DNA from: Bacillota bacterium
GTDB lineage: Bacteria > Bacillota > Clostridia > Christensenellales > SZUA-584
Assembly: GCA_023399095.1 (NCBI GenBank)
Contig: JAEWQS010000152.1
Coordinates: 1-27,287, forward strand
Reading direction: 5' to 3'
Length of the DNA: 27,287 nt
The first letter of the stretch is position 1; each line of letters starts with the position of its first letter. Below the pieces are notes generated by a model. That model did not search any database. It saw nothing but the letters and a program-made list of their open reading frames with translations, and was not told the DNA's origin. A program made the translations under genes and the position numbers. Below are positions 6,593 through 13,569 of the stretch, one piece after another.

Positions 6593-7725
6593 TCAAAAAA
6601 GCGCTTTGCTGCCTCATGCTGCTGTGTGTGATGCTCAGCGGCGGCTGCTGGAACTACCGCGGGCTCAACGAAATGTCCATTGTGTCTGGTTTTGCGATCG
6701 ATAAAGACGGCGACAGCGGCGAAATGAAAGTCTCGTTTCAAATCGTCGATCTTGTGGGTAACATGGAGACTGAGGGCATTAACGGCAAGCTGCTCGAATC
6801 CAGCGGCAAAACGCTTTTTGACGCGGGCAGAAACGCAAAAAGGAATATCATTGGCAAGCTTTATTTTGGCCATACGCAGCTTGTGGTGATCAGCGAAGAT
6901 ATCGCCCGCAACGAGGATTTAAAAGACACGATAGACTGGATGCTGCACGATGCGGAAATGCGTGAGACATTATCGCTCGTCATCTCCACCGAAGAAACAG
7001 CAAAAGAAATTCTGAACCACGATACCCTTGTGGGACCCATCGTGGCCTTTGATGTCAGCAAATACATCCAAGACGACAATAAAACCACAGCGTCCACGTC
7101 GTATAAGCAGTTGTATGAAGTATTCAATACAATTGAGGGTGAAGGCATTGACCTCACTCTGCCCGCAGTAAGCAATGTGGACAATAACGGTGAATATATT
7201 GCGAAGATAGACGGAACAGCCGTTTTTAAAGGTGAAAGGCTGGCCGGTTTCTTAACTTCCGATGAATCGAAGTATTTGCTTTTTGCGACTGACAAAATAG
7301 AGGGCGGACTTCTCACCATTCCTGCGAGCGGAGAAGGCAAAGACGATGTGACTCTCGAAATCTATGAAAACAAGACCAAGCGCTCGTTTTCTTATAGAGA
7401 AGGCAAGCCGATGATCAAAATCGACACAGAGACGGATGTTTTTCTTGCTGAGTGCCGTATCCATCTGGATGCGCTGGACAAGCAACAGATCTCCATGCTG
7501 GAGCAAAACGCCGCCAAAACGCTGGCAGACCGGATGGCGCAGCTTATCGGGAAAGTGCAGTCCGAATATGGAGCGGATATATTCGGCTTTGGCAATATGA
7601 TTTACAAAAAAGACCATGCTCTCTGGCATAAGCTCAGTCCGAATTGGGACACGCTTTTTCCTCAGCTTGAAGTGGTCGTAAACGCAAAAATCAACATCAT
7701 CAACACCGCTTCCATTAAGGAGTAA
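6589..7725 (+). CDS. gerC: Spore germination receptor C subunit, lipoprotein (Ger(x)C family)
   Basis: This 378-residue lipoprotein subunit begins with a lipoprotein signal: KK, a hydrophobic core and the lipobox LSGGC with the lipidated Cys at residue 20. The mature start CWNYRGLNEMSIVSGFAID is diagnostic of Ger(x)C. Also seen are NAKRNIIGKLYFGHTQ-type and C-terminal ALWHKLSPNWDTLFPQL stretches that contribute to the three-domain GerC fold. It should be anchored on the outer face of the spore inner membrane and is needed for receptor function. Its start overlaps the gerA stop; the next gene follows after a 13-base gap. Confidence 0.96.
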   Translation: MIKKALCCLMLLCVMLSGGCWNYRGLNEMSIVSGFAIDKDGDSGEMKVSFQIVDLVGNMETEGINGKLLESSGKTLFDAGRNAKRNIIGKLYFGHTQLVVISEDIARNEDLKDTIDWMLHDAEMRETLSLVISTEETAKEILNHDTLVGPIVAFDVSKYIQDDNKTTASTSYKQLYEVFNTIEGEGIDLTLPAVSNVDNNGEYIAKIDGTAVFKGERLAGFLTSDESKYLLFATDKIEGGLLTIPASGEGKDDVTLEIYENKTKRSFSYREGKPMIKIDTETDVFLAECRIHLDALDKQQISMLEQNAAKTLADRMAQLIGKVQSEYGADIFGFGNMIYKKDHALWHKLSPNWDTLFPQLEVVVNAKINIINTASIKE

Positions 7726-7738
7726 GAAAGGAGAAGCC

Positions 7739-7954
7739 TTGCTGACCGCCATAGTGATCGCCCTTTTTGCGGGCGCAATATTTTTTGACTATATCCCGGG
7801 AAGAAAAAGCCGCAAGAAAAAAGATAACGTGGCCTACGGGATGCTGCTTGCCTTGAGCTTTCTCATACTGCTTCTCTTCAGCGTCGGTGTGAATGTGCCC
7901 AGCCCATCCAAGGCTATCCATGATGTTGTCAAGCTGATTGCTCCCATTAAATAA
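7739..7954 (+). CDS. Small two-helix membrane protein of the ger operon (D-subunit-like)
   Basis: This 71-residue protein has two membrane segments (about 2-17 and 33-52) separated by a basic loop PGRKSRKKKD. The start is TTG at 7739 with GAAAGGAG five bases upstream. Short two-helix D subunits encoded with GerA/B/C are known to modulate receptor output in Bacillus; the size and topology fit, but similarity at the residue level is low and I infer the role from context. It lies between gerC and gerB. Confidence 0.75.
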   Translation: MLTAIVIALFAGAIFFDYIPGRKSRKKKDNVAYGMLLALSFLILLLFSVGVNVPSPSKAIHDVVKLIAPIK

Positions 7955-7971
7955 GAAAGGACGGGCAACAT

Positions 7972-9069
7972 ATGCAAAAAGAAATGATATCGATGCGACA
8001 GGCGTTCTGCATAATCGCTTTGTTTATTTGCGGCAGCAGCGTGGTGATGGGCGGCAGCTCCGAAGCGGGCCAGGATTCATGGATATCGTTGCTGATAGCG
8101 TTTGTCGGCGTCATCCCTATCTTACTTTTTTATGCACGCATTATACGGCTGTATCCCGACAAAGATATATTCGAAATCTTTGATATCCTCTTTGGGAAAA
8201 TCATCGGCAGAATTTTCACCGTTTTAATGAGCTGGTACGCACTGCACCTATGCGCTCTGGTGCTCGTCAATTTCTCGCAATTCATTGAAATCATGGCCAT
8301 GCCCGAGATGCCGCAGCTGCCGCTCATGATCGTCATGCTGGGGGTGACCGCATTCCTTGCAGCAAGCGGCGTTGAGACTCTAGGTAAATGGTCAATCATC
8401 ATCTTACCCATCTTTTGTTTTACCGTGACTCTCACCGTTATCATGTCACTAAAGCAGATGGACTTTTCCAATATACTGCCCGTAATGGGAAATGATTTTT
8501 CTAAAATCGCAGCAGGTTCGCTGAAGCTATTCTCCTTTCCCCTTGCGGAGACGGTGCTTTTTTTGGGCCTTGCCGGCTCGATTAAGAGGCAAACAAGCCC
8601 GTATAAGCTTTTTATCTATGCCACAGCCTTTACAGTTCTTATCCTGCTTGTGGTCATGGTGCGCAATATTGAATTGCTGGGCCCAGCGCTCATGAAAATT
8701 GAATATTTCCCTTCATATATTGCAGCGCGCATCATCAATGTCAGTGATTTTCTTACGCGTATCGAAGGCACCATATCCATGAATTTTATTATCTCGGGCA
8801 TCACAAAAATCACGGTTTGCCTGCTTGTCGCGACCAAGGGCACCGCACATCTTTTCGGCATGCCGAATTACCGGAAAATACTGATTCCCGTTGCTTTGCT
8901 TGCGCTTTCAATCAGCGCCATTCTTTACAAAAGCGCAATGGAGATGTTCGCATTTATAGAAGCTTATCAATACTATGCCCTGTTGTTTCAGCTTATCATT
9001 CCGCTCATCGTCTGGCTGTTTGCCGAAATTAAGATCAGAAGACAAAAAAAGCTGGCAGCGGGCGGTTAA
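7972..9069 (+). CDS. gerB: Spore germination receptor B subunit, APC-superfamily permease (GerB family)
   Basis: This 365-residue integral membrane protein has about ten helices and the endospore germination permease pattern. It opens ISMRQAFCIIALFICGSSVVMG, where helix 1 carries the small-residue GSS turn, then VGVIPILLFYARIIRLYPDKDIFEI and later FPLAETVLFLGLAG. The B subunit is considered the germinant-binding subunit of the receptor. AAAGGA precedes the ATG. It is the last gene of the operon; a hairpin serving the opposite strand overlaps its 3' end, so convergent transcripts meet here. Confidence 0.96.
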   Translation: MQKEMISMRQAFCIIALFICGSSVVMGGSSEAGQDSWISLLIAFVGVIPILLFYARIIRLYPDKDIFEIFDILFGKIIGRIFTVLMSWYALHLCALVLVNFSQFIEIMAMPEMPQLPLMIVMLGVTAFLAASGVETLGKWSIIILPIFCFTVTLTVIMSLKQMDFSNILPVMGNDFSKIAAGSLKLFSFPLAETVLFLGLAGSIKRQTSPYKLFIYATAFTVLILLVVMVRNIELLGPALMKIEYFPSYIAARIINVSDFLTRIEGTISMNFIISGITKITVCLLVATKGTAHLFGMPNYRKILIPVALLALSISAILYKSAMEMFAFIEAYQYYALLFQLIIPLIVWLFAEIKIRRQKKLAAGG

Positions 9070-9083
9070 GCCACACTGCCAGC
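9044..9083 (-). terminator. Terminator of the ohr unit, overlapping the gerB 3' end
   Basis: GCTGGCAG (9051-9058) pairs with CTGCCAGC (9076-9083). On the minus strand it is followed by seven T (9050-9044). On the plus strand no T tract follows. Confidence 0.8.
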
Positions 9084-9099
9084 CATACTCTTGCAAATA

Positions 9100-9522
9100 C
9101 TATTTTACCTGCGCCGATACATTGACCTCGATGTTGCCGCGTGTCGCATTAGAATACGGGCAAACCGTATGTGCTTCGTTAACGATATCCGTCGCCGTCT
9201 CAATATCCACGCCCGTCATCGTCACAACAATGTCGGCAGCCAGTGAAAACCCGCCCGCGTCGTTTTTGCCGATACCCACCGTCACCTGCACATCAGGCGG
9301 ATCCAGTTTCAGCTTACGTCCGCGCAGCACATGCTGAACGGCGCTGCCAAAGCAGGCCGAATATCCCGCGGCAAAAAGCTGCTCGGGGTTTGCACCCTGA
9401 GGCTTTGCACCACCAAGCTCCGCGGGTGTCGCCATTTCAAAGCTTAAAGGGCTGTTTTCAACCTTCACCTGTCCGTCGCGTCCGCCGGTCGATAAAGCTG
9501 TCGTGTTGTATAAAATCTTCAT
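9100..9522 (-). CDS. ohr: Organic hydroperoxide resistance protein (Ohr, OsmC family)
   Basis: This 140-residue thiol peroxidase reduces organic and lipid hydroperoxides as a homodimer. The two reactive cysteines are present: Cys57 in NPEQLFAAGYSACF and Cys121 in AHTVCPYSNATRGN. Arg15 in GGRDG and Glu47 are the expected catalytic partners, and the pattern is Ohr rather than OsmC. AGGAGG precedes the ATG at 9522. It follows the 112-aa gene by 21 bases, so the two are probably co-transcribed. No OhrR-type regulator is seen nearby. Confidence 0.95.
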   Translation of the reverse strand: MKILYNTTALSTGGRDGQVKVENSPLSFEMATPAELGGAKPQGANPEQLFAAGYSACFGSAVQHVLRGRKLKLDPPDVQVTVGIGKNDAGGFSLAADIVVTMTGVDIETATDIVNEAHTVCPYSNATRGNIEVNVSAQVK

Positions 9523-9543
9523 GATATTCCTCCTATTGTTTTA

Positions 9544-9882
9544 TTATTGTATGCGATATGAAGCCAGCGCATTGGCTACGACACCGGAAAAGCTTTTGGA
9601 TGCGCCCCAGTCGAAGCGAAACAGGCCTTCTCCGCCGCCGCCGCTCACGGAATGAACCCGTGTGCGCCCAGTGAGATCATCAACGACCACAGTCAGTGTC
9701 AGTCGGTTGCCCGCACGGTAATAATGCTTCTCATATACAAGCACCACGAAGCCGCCGCCCTGCGGCGCAGCCACACCATAGTGGTCAATCCGCTCTCCCG
9801 TGATGCTGCCGCTCACAACAGCATTTTCAATCACGTTGATCGCGCCCTGTACGTCAAGCGATACGAAAAAAGTATCCTCCAT
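9544..9882 (-). CDS. Conserved small protein, resembling DUF6054
   Basis: This encodes 112 residues without signal or membrane segment. The body alternates beta-type stretches (GGGFVVLVYEKHYYRAGNRLTLTVVVDD) and ends GEGLFRFDWGASKSFSGVVANALASYRI, which recalls DUF6054-type clostridial proteins; that match is from memory. I chose the ATG at 9882 because AGGAGG lies five bases upstream; the frame is open to 9927. It is the first gene of a likely two-gene unit with ohr. Function is unknown. Confidence 0.75.
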   Translation of the reverse strand: MEDTFFVSLDVQGAINVIENAVVSGSITGERIDHYGVAAPQGGGFVVLVYEKHYYRAGNRLTLTVVVDDLTGRTRVHSVSGGGGEGLFRFDWGASKSFSGVVANALASYRIQ

Positions 9883-9932
9883 CACAACCTCCTGAATTGG
9901 ATTTGCATGGACATCCAACATGACCATAGGTT

Positions 9933-9941
9933 ATTATACCA
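9933..9941 (-). promoter_or_regulatory. Extended -10 promoter element upstream of the 112-aa gene and ohr
   Basis: The minus strand reads TGG followed by TATAAT, an extended -10 box, about 50 bases before the start at 9882. No strong -35 box is seen. Confidence 0.5.
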
Positions 9942-9977
9942 TACAAAACCCATGATTTCCATTATTCAGGCTGGGGC

Positions 9978-10202
9978 TTACTCAGTACCGTCCTCATCAT
10001 ATCCAATGAGCAACTGCGCCTCATCCTTAGAAATCTGTTCGCAAATGCCCAGACTTTCACCATCCGCATTCTCCAGTCTGTCGGCGACAACGCGGTTTGC
10101 ATCCGGTTCCCATTTGCCTGTGGCGTCGCTAAATATATACGTGGTTTGGCCGTCGTCCATCGCCACCGTATCGATATCGTGCAGCTTATAATAGACTTCC
10201 AT
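9978..10202 (-). CDS. Small acidic hypothetical protein
   Basis: This encodes 74 residues, rich in Asp and Glu, without membrane segments. The ATG at 10202 has AAGGAG seven bases upstream. The stretch TTYIFSDATGKWEPDANRVV suggests a small beta fold. I do not recognise the family. It stands alone between the ohr unit and the phage-like block. Confidence 0.65.
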   Translation of the reverse strand: MEVYYKLHDIDTVAMDDGQTTYIFSDATGKWEPDANRVVADRLENADGESLGICEQISKDEAQLLIGYDEDGTE

Positions 10203-10268
10203 GGGGACTCTCCTTCTCTTTTTAACGGTATTCTCTCCTTCGGGCGGCGCCTTGATGCATCATATATC

Positions 10269-10754
10269 TTACAGACTGCAAACGCGTGATTCCGATACGG
10301 TTTTCGTATCGTTCAGCAAACGCGTGATCTTATTCAGTGCCGACACGCGAATTCGCCCGCATGTGGCCACCGAACAGTATAGCCTTTGAGCCGCCGCTTC
10401 CACGCTGCGCGCTTCAAAGTAACGCAGACGCACATATCCGGCTTCGGGCGCTGTAAGCCCCGCGTTATTTACCGTTTGCTCGATGCGAGACAGTGTGCTG
10501 CGCTCCTGCAAGAGCCGCTTTTCAATGCTCAGCACTTCGGCATGGAACTGATCCACCGCGATCACCGCCGCGCGTTCCACAGCGCTGTGTTCGTTACGCT
10601 GCTGCCTGGATGCCTTCACATACCCGCCCGATACGGGCAGGCTTGTCAGGCTTTGTTCATATGCCTGACGCGCCGCCGACAAATCCATCATCAACCTCCC
10701 GATGCTGCGTGTCGCGTACCAATAATCCTTCAAAAACCTCTCAGCCTCTTTCAT
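10269..10754 (-). CDS. Phage-type sigma-70 region 4-like / DUF1492-like HTH protein
   Basis: This 161-residue protein has a helical N-terminal part (residues 1-90, Gln, Ala and Glu rich) and a C-terminal region with YVRLRYFEARSVEAAAQRLYCS, which fits the region-4-like HTH of phage late regulators (DUF1492/ArpU-like). Such proteins end the early gene block in many Firmicutes prophages and activate late genes. The ATG at 10754 is preceded by GGGGG; an alternative TTG at 10781 would overlap the upstream gene. Its 3' end contains a hairpin framed by 13-bp direct repeats. Confidence 0.65.
   Translation of the reverse strand: MKEAERFLKDYWYATRSIGRLMMDLSAARQAYEQSLTSLPVSGGYVKASRQQRNEHSAVERAAVIAVDQFHAEVLSIEKRLLQERSTLSRIEQTVNNAGLTAPEAGYVRLRYFEARSVEAAAQRLYCSVATCGRIRVSALNKITRLLNDTKTVSESRVCSL
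10278..10328 (-). repeat. 13-bp direct repeats framing a hairpin in the 3' end of the sigma-like gene
   Basis: GCAAACGCGTGAT occurs at 10278-10290 and 10316-10328. Between them CGATACG (10293-10299) pairs with CGTATCG (10305-10311). The two repeat copies are read in different codon frames of the gene, so this is not protein-level duplication. Confidence 0.7.
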
Positions 10755-10771
10755 GACCTTAACCCCCTTTT

Positions 10772-10973
10772 TTACAGCCAATTTGCCGGTTTTGCAATAC
10801 GCCTTTCAGACAGCACCAAAAACTCGCTCCATGCAAAACGCCTTGCGCATTCATCACATATGACCTTTTGTTCATATAAGTAATATCCGCATCCGCACAC
10901 CGCTGCCGCAATAGTGACATCGAAACAACACCGGCGGCTGGAGGGCTTCACCCTCGAACCTGTCATCATTCAT
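10772..10973 (-). pseudogene. Frameshifted small zinc-ribbon protein of phage type
   Basis: Two frames join to make one recognisable protein. The first starts at the ATG at 10973 (GGAGAGG upstream) and reads MNDDRFEGEALQPP then FRCHYCGSGV. The second continues CGYYLYEQKVICDECARRF and ends ANWL. Together they give the CxxC...CxxC layout of a small phage-associated zinc-ribbon protein (about 65 residues). The shift lies near 10885-10900. Either frame alone lacks half of the metal site: the first stops at 10872, the second has no start with a ribosome binding site. It overlaps the upstream gene by 8 bases. It could be a real loss or a one-base sequencing error. Confidence 0.6.
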
Positions 10974-11142
10974 TCGCATCCTCTCCTTTCGGTATCTCAA
11001 GTGCATCCAATTCATCAAGTGCCAGCTCTGTGAGCACATGCGCGGCGGCTGCAATGCGTCTGTCCTTTGTCTTCAAGTAGGCTTCCTTAACCAGCCTGAT
11101 TGCCTCCGCGAGCACGCAAAGGCCATAACCGTTATCCTGCAT
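10966..11142 (-). CDS. 58-residue helical hypothetical protein of the phage-like module
   Basis: The frame MQDNGYGLCVLAEAIRL continues as one long predicted helix (VKEAYLKTKDRRIAAAAHVL) and ends in an acidic tail (PKGEDANE). The ATG at 11142 has AGAGGAG eight bases upstream. It overlaps the XRE gene before it by 11 bases and the zinc-ribbon frame after it by 8, the tight packing of a phage early operon. I do not recognise the family. Confidence 0.6.
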   Translation of the reverse strand: MQDNGYGLCVLAEAIRLVKEAYLKTKDRRIAAAAHVLTELALDELDALEIPKGEDANE

Positions 11143-11365
11143 AACGTCTGCTCCTCTTCACATTTGTCTCCGCGTAAAAAACACGGAATATTTCACTTTC
11201 AGGAATGTCCAGCACCTTCGCAATACGCACAGCCACATCGGGCGACGGGCAGCGCACACCGCATTCGATGTCCGAATAATACCCTTGGGATATGCCCGCG
11301 CACTGCGAAATCTGCGTCTGGGTGATATTCGCTCCTTCACGAAGCATTGCCAGCGTGACTCTCAT
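11132..11365 (-). CDS. XRE/Cro-type HTH regulator
   Basis: This 77-residue protein is almost entirely a lambda-repressor-like HTH: LREGANITQTQISQCAGISQ (helices 1-3) then GYYSDIECGVRCPSPDVAVRIAKVLDIPES. AAGGAGGTG precedes the ATG at 11365. It is the first gene of the minus-strand module and faces the plus-strand XRE gene at 11516 across a shared operator region, so it most likely plays the Cro-like part of a switch. Confidence 0.88.
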   Translation of the reverse strand: MRVTLAMLREGANITQTQISQCAGISQGYYSDIECGVRCPSPDVAVRIAKVLDIPESEIFRVFYAETNVKRSRRYAG

Positions 11366-11379
11366 ACCGCACCTCCTTA

Positions 11380-11394
11380 ATAGCTCTTGGCTAT
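11380..11394. promoter_or_regulatory. Operator site 1 of the divergent switch
   Basis: ATAGCTCTTGGCTAT, an imperfect palindrome of the form ATAGCT-N3-RGCTAT. It lies immediately downstream of the minus-strand -10 box. Confidence 0.75.
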
Positions 11395-11423
11395 AAAATA
11401 GCCATAATTCGACAATAAGTCAA
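11395..11423 (-). promoter_or_regulatory. Promoter of the minus-strand XRE module
   Basis: On the minus strand, TTGACT (11423-11418), a 17-bp spacer and TATTTT (11400-11395). Operators 1 and 2 touch it on both sides. Confidence 0.65.
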
Positions 11424-11437
11424 TAGCTTAAAGCTAT
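11423..11437. promoter_or_regulatory. Operator site 2 of the divergent switch
   Basis: ATAGCTTAAAGCTAT, a perfect 6-bp-arm palindrome. It abuts the -35 box of the minus-strand promoter and lies just upstream of the plus-strand promoter. Confidence 0.8.
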
Positions 11438-11439
11438 AC

Positions 11440-11468
11440 TATACAAATCTATCGCTTAGAGCTATAAT
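11440..11468 (+). promoter_or_regulatory. Promoter of the plus-strand XRE repressor gene
   Basis: TATACA (11440-11445), a 17-bp spacer and TATAAT (11463-11468). Operator 3 overlaps the -10 box. Confidence 0.6.
11451..11465. promoter_or_regulatory. Operator site 3 of the divergent switch
   Basis: ATCGCTTAGAGCTAT, with one base off the palindrome seen at sites 1 and 2. It overlaps the plus-strand -10 box, so binding here would block the repressor's own promoter. Confidence 0.75.
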
Positions 11469-11515
11469 TATCCCGTATCAGCCCTCCAAAATCCAAAGCA
11501 AAGGGGTATCCTCTG

Positions 11516-11887
11516 TTGAACGATCTTCCCAAAAAAATCAGTCAAAGACGCAAGCTGCAGGGGTTCACGCAAACGCAGCTTGCTCAAAGCGTTGGCATCA
11601 CACAGGCATTTCTCGCCGAGATCGAAAAGGGCCGCAAGCGCCCCTCCATCGAAGTTCTTGAAAAGCTTTGTGACGCGCTCGGGTGTTCGGCGGATTATCT
11701 TCTCGGTATCCCCCCAAGCCGCCATCACAAAAGGCTGCAGGAAAGCGCCATTCCTTCTTCTTTTTTATGCCGCGGCATAACCGATGATATGCTCAAAGAG
11801 ATTGAAGACCGCAACATCACCCCAGACGAGTTCCGGCTGGCTATTAAGCTGGCCCAAACAATGAAAGAGGAACGCAAAAATACATAA
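11516..11887 (+). CDS. XRE-family repressor (CI-like) of the phage-like element
   Basis: This 123-residue protein has an N-terminal HTH (ISQRRKLQGFTQTQLAQSVG, then ITQAFLAEIEKGRKRPSIEVLEKLCDALG) and a helical C-terminal part (MLKEIEDRNITPDEFRLAIKLAQTM) suited to dimerisation. The start is TTG at 11516 with AAAGGGG upstream. It is divergent from the 77-aa XRE gene and shares three operator copies with it. There is no protease-like C-terminal domain, so it would not be cleaved like lambda CI. It probably keeps the element silent. Confidence 0.88.
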   Translation: MNDLPKKISQRRKLQGFTQTQLAQSVGITQAFLAEIEKGRKRPSIEVLEKLCDALGCSADYLLGIPPSRHHKRLQESAIPSSFLCRGITDDMLKEIEDRNITPDEFRLAIKLAQTMKEERKNT

Positions 11888-12186
11888 AGGGAACATCATT
11901 TGTGCTGAGCCGCCATTCCTCAATGCATGGATTCGCTTATTTATACCTCTAATATAGAACATTTGTTCTCATTGTACAAGCATAATGTCCGTTTTTTGGT
12001 ATAGTTATTTTAAAATTGGGGGAAATTTGGGCATGCAGAATGAAAAAGGTTGTTTCCGGTCGTCAGAAAAGAATGAGTGGTCAGTCTAATGAATCAAATC
12101 TAATTGGAATAAATCAGATTGAGAAGCCAAAATGGTTTTAGTATATGGCTGTATCAGAGACGGGTTTATTGATACATTTCGTCCAT
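11888..12186. other. Intergenic region without a supported gene
   Basis: About 300 A/T-rich bases between the repressor and the SdpI-like gene. I see only a 17-codon frame without ribosome binding site and a weak inverted repeat near 12100. No terminator for the repressor gene is apparent. Confidence 0.5.
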
Positions 12187-12567
12187 CTATTTCGTTGTTT
12201 CTTTTGATCTGCTGACGCCATTCTCGTCAAACATCTCTTTTAGCCGTCGTTCTATGATGATAAGCGGCACGAATATGGCGATCATTGAAGCGCCCATCAA
12301 CGACATCGTGACCGCAGGCGGTTCATCAATGGGAGACAGCAGCTTGACGATGACCGTTATGCCCACCATCACAGCACCAACGCTGATCCAAACCTGCCCG
12401 CCCATGCGATGCGCGGCGTCCCACGCTTCCTGTGACGCCATGGAACGCTGCGTCCTATAGCCATATATCATATTGATTTTGCGCGGAGACTTATATTTAA
12501 ACACCAAGCCCATAATCAAAATAACGACGGGTATCAGCAGATCCAAGATCCATAATAAAACGACCAT
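12187..12567 (-). CDS. SdpI/YhfL-family membrane protein
   Basis: This 126-residue membrane protein has three to four helices (about 4-22, 57-80, 86-106). The family signature is present between helices 1 and 2: MIYGYRTQRSMASQEAWDAAHRMGGQ. SdpI of Bacillus is the immunity protein against the SdpC toxin, but most homologues have no known toxin partner, and none is visible here. The ATG at 12567 has GGAGG upstream. It diverges from the DUF975 gene. Confidence 0.85.
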   Translation of the reverse strand: MVVLLWILDLLIPVVILIMGLVFKYKSPRKINMIYGYRTQRSMASQEAWDAAHRMGGQVWISVGAVMVGITVIVKLLSPIDEPPAVTMSLMGASMIAIFVPLIIIERRLKEMFDENGVSRSKETTK

Positions 12568-12598
12568 TCATACCTCCATAATTATTTACAATATGTGT

Positions 12599-12627
12599 AT
12601 TATATCGCTTCGATTGAAAATATACAA
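12599..12627 (-). promoter_or_regulatory. Sigma-A-like promoter of the SdpI-family gene
   Basis: On the minus strand, TTGTAT (12627-12622), a 17-bp spacer and TATAAT (12604-12599), about 30 bases before the start codon. Confidence 0.6.
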
Positions 12628-12655
12628 TCAATTCCGCGCCTTACACAAGCGTAAC

Positions 12656-12685
12656 TTGCTGTTTTTATGTACGGGATGATATAAT
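12656..12685 (+). promoter_or_regulatory. Sigma-A-like promoter of the DUF975 gene
   Basis: TTGCTG (12656-12661), an 18-bp spacer and TATAAT (12680-12685), about 30 bases before the start codon. Confidence 0.6.
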
Positions 12686-12714
12686 CAATCAAAAATGAAG
12701 AGGGGGATATAGCA

Positions 12715-13329
12715 ATGTTTAATCGCATGGAAATTAAACAGCGTGCCAAAGCCACTTTTCTGAATGAATATGGTATATCCATCGGCGCCTACGTGCTTTT
12801 CTGGCTTGTTGGTGCTGCTGCGACAGCCGTTTCATTCGGTCTGGGATCACTGCTCATCGTTCCGCCGCTGATGGTCGGTTACAGTTCCTTTTTGCTTCGC
12901 ATATATAAGGGAGAAACCGGCGATATCGGAGACATGTTTACCAACGGCTTTTCAAATTACGGACGCAACCTTGGCGGCATGCTTTGGATGGAGCTGTTTG
13001 TGTTCCTTTGGTCATTGCTGTTTGCCATCCCCGGTATCATCAAGGCGCTGGCCTACTCCATGACGCCGTTTATACTCGCCGACTGTCCCAACGTCCGTGC
13101 CACCGATGCGATCAAGCTGTCCATGCGTATGACACGCGGCCACAAAGGCGGCATATTCGTGATGTGCTTAAGCTTCATCGGCTGGTGGATTCTTTCCGGC
13201 CTTACCTTCGGCATTTTACAGATACTCTTTGTCGGGCCATATACGTGCACAAGTTTTGCGGGTCTTTATGTGGACTTAAAGGCCAGAGCGCTCAGCAACG
13301 GCATCATCCGCCCCGAGGAGCTCGCCTGA
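12715..13329 (+). CDS. DUF975-family membrane protein
   Basis: This 204-residue polytopic protein has about four to five helices. It opens MFNRMEIKQRAKATFLNEYG, then two hydrophobic segments separated by the glycine-rich LGSLLIVPPLMVGYSSFLL, then IPGIIKALAYSMTPFILADCP and the DUF975-typical ATDAIKLSMRMTRGHKG. Function is unknown. AGAGGGGG precedes the ATG. It is a single-gene unit with its own promoter and terminator. Confidence 0.9.
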   Translation: MFNRMEIKQRAKATFLNEYGISIGAYVLFWLVGAAATAVSFGLGSLLIVPPLMVGYSSFLLRIYKGETGDIGDMFTNGFSNYGRNLGGMLWMELFVFLWSLLFAIPGIIKALAYSMTPFILADCPNVRATDAIKLSMRMTRGHKGGIFVMCLSFIGWWILSGLTFGILQILFVGPYTCTSFAGLYVDLKARALSNGIIRPEELA

Positions 13330-13385
13330 TTAAACGTAAAATAAAGTTCCATTTGTATGTGATAGACTTTTTGTCATCTTAAGTT

Positions 13386-13410
13386 GGCCTCCTTTGGAGG
13401 CTATTTTTTT
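13386..13410 (+). terminator. Terminator of the DUF975 gene
   Basis: GCCTCC (13387-13392), loop TTT, GGAGGC (13396-13401), then TA and seven T. The following 120 bases up to the next terminator hold nothing I can support. Confidence 0.85.
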
Positions 13411-13531
13411 GCCATCTCATAAAAACGCTGCCATAGTGAATCTGTCCAAACGCCGCTATCTCGTGCCTATTCTCGGTGCCGGACGAAGAATCTTTGGCCT
13501 TGTTCTTAGGACCGCGGTATTTTCCATAAAC

Positions 13532-13556
13532 AAAAAGCCGGAGTTTCCCCCGGCTT
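13532..13556 (-). terminator. Terminator of the methyltransferase gene
   Basis: On the minus strand, AAGCCGG (13556-13550) pairs with CCGGCTT (13541-13535), followed by a T tract (13536-13532). Confidence 0.85.
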
Positions 13557-13569
13557 CCTGCCTTTTGAC

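Noticed and set aside
11888..12186. Possible attachment site or integrase remnant beside the phage-type switch
   Set aside because: No tRNA gene, integrase motif or clear direct repeat pair is visible, so element boundaries cannot be set.
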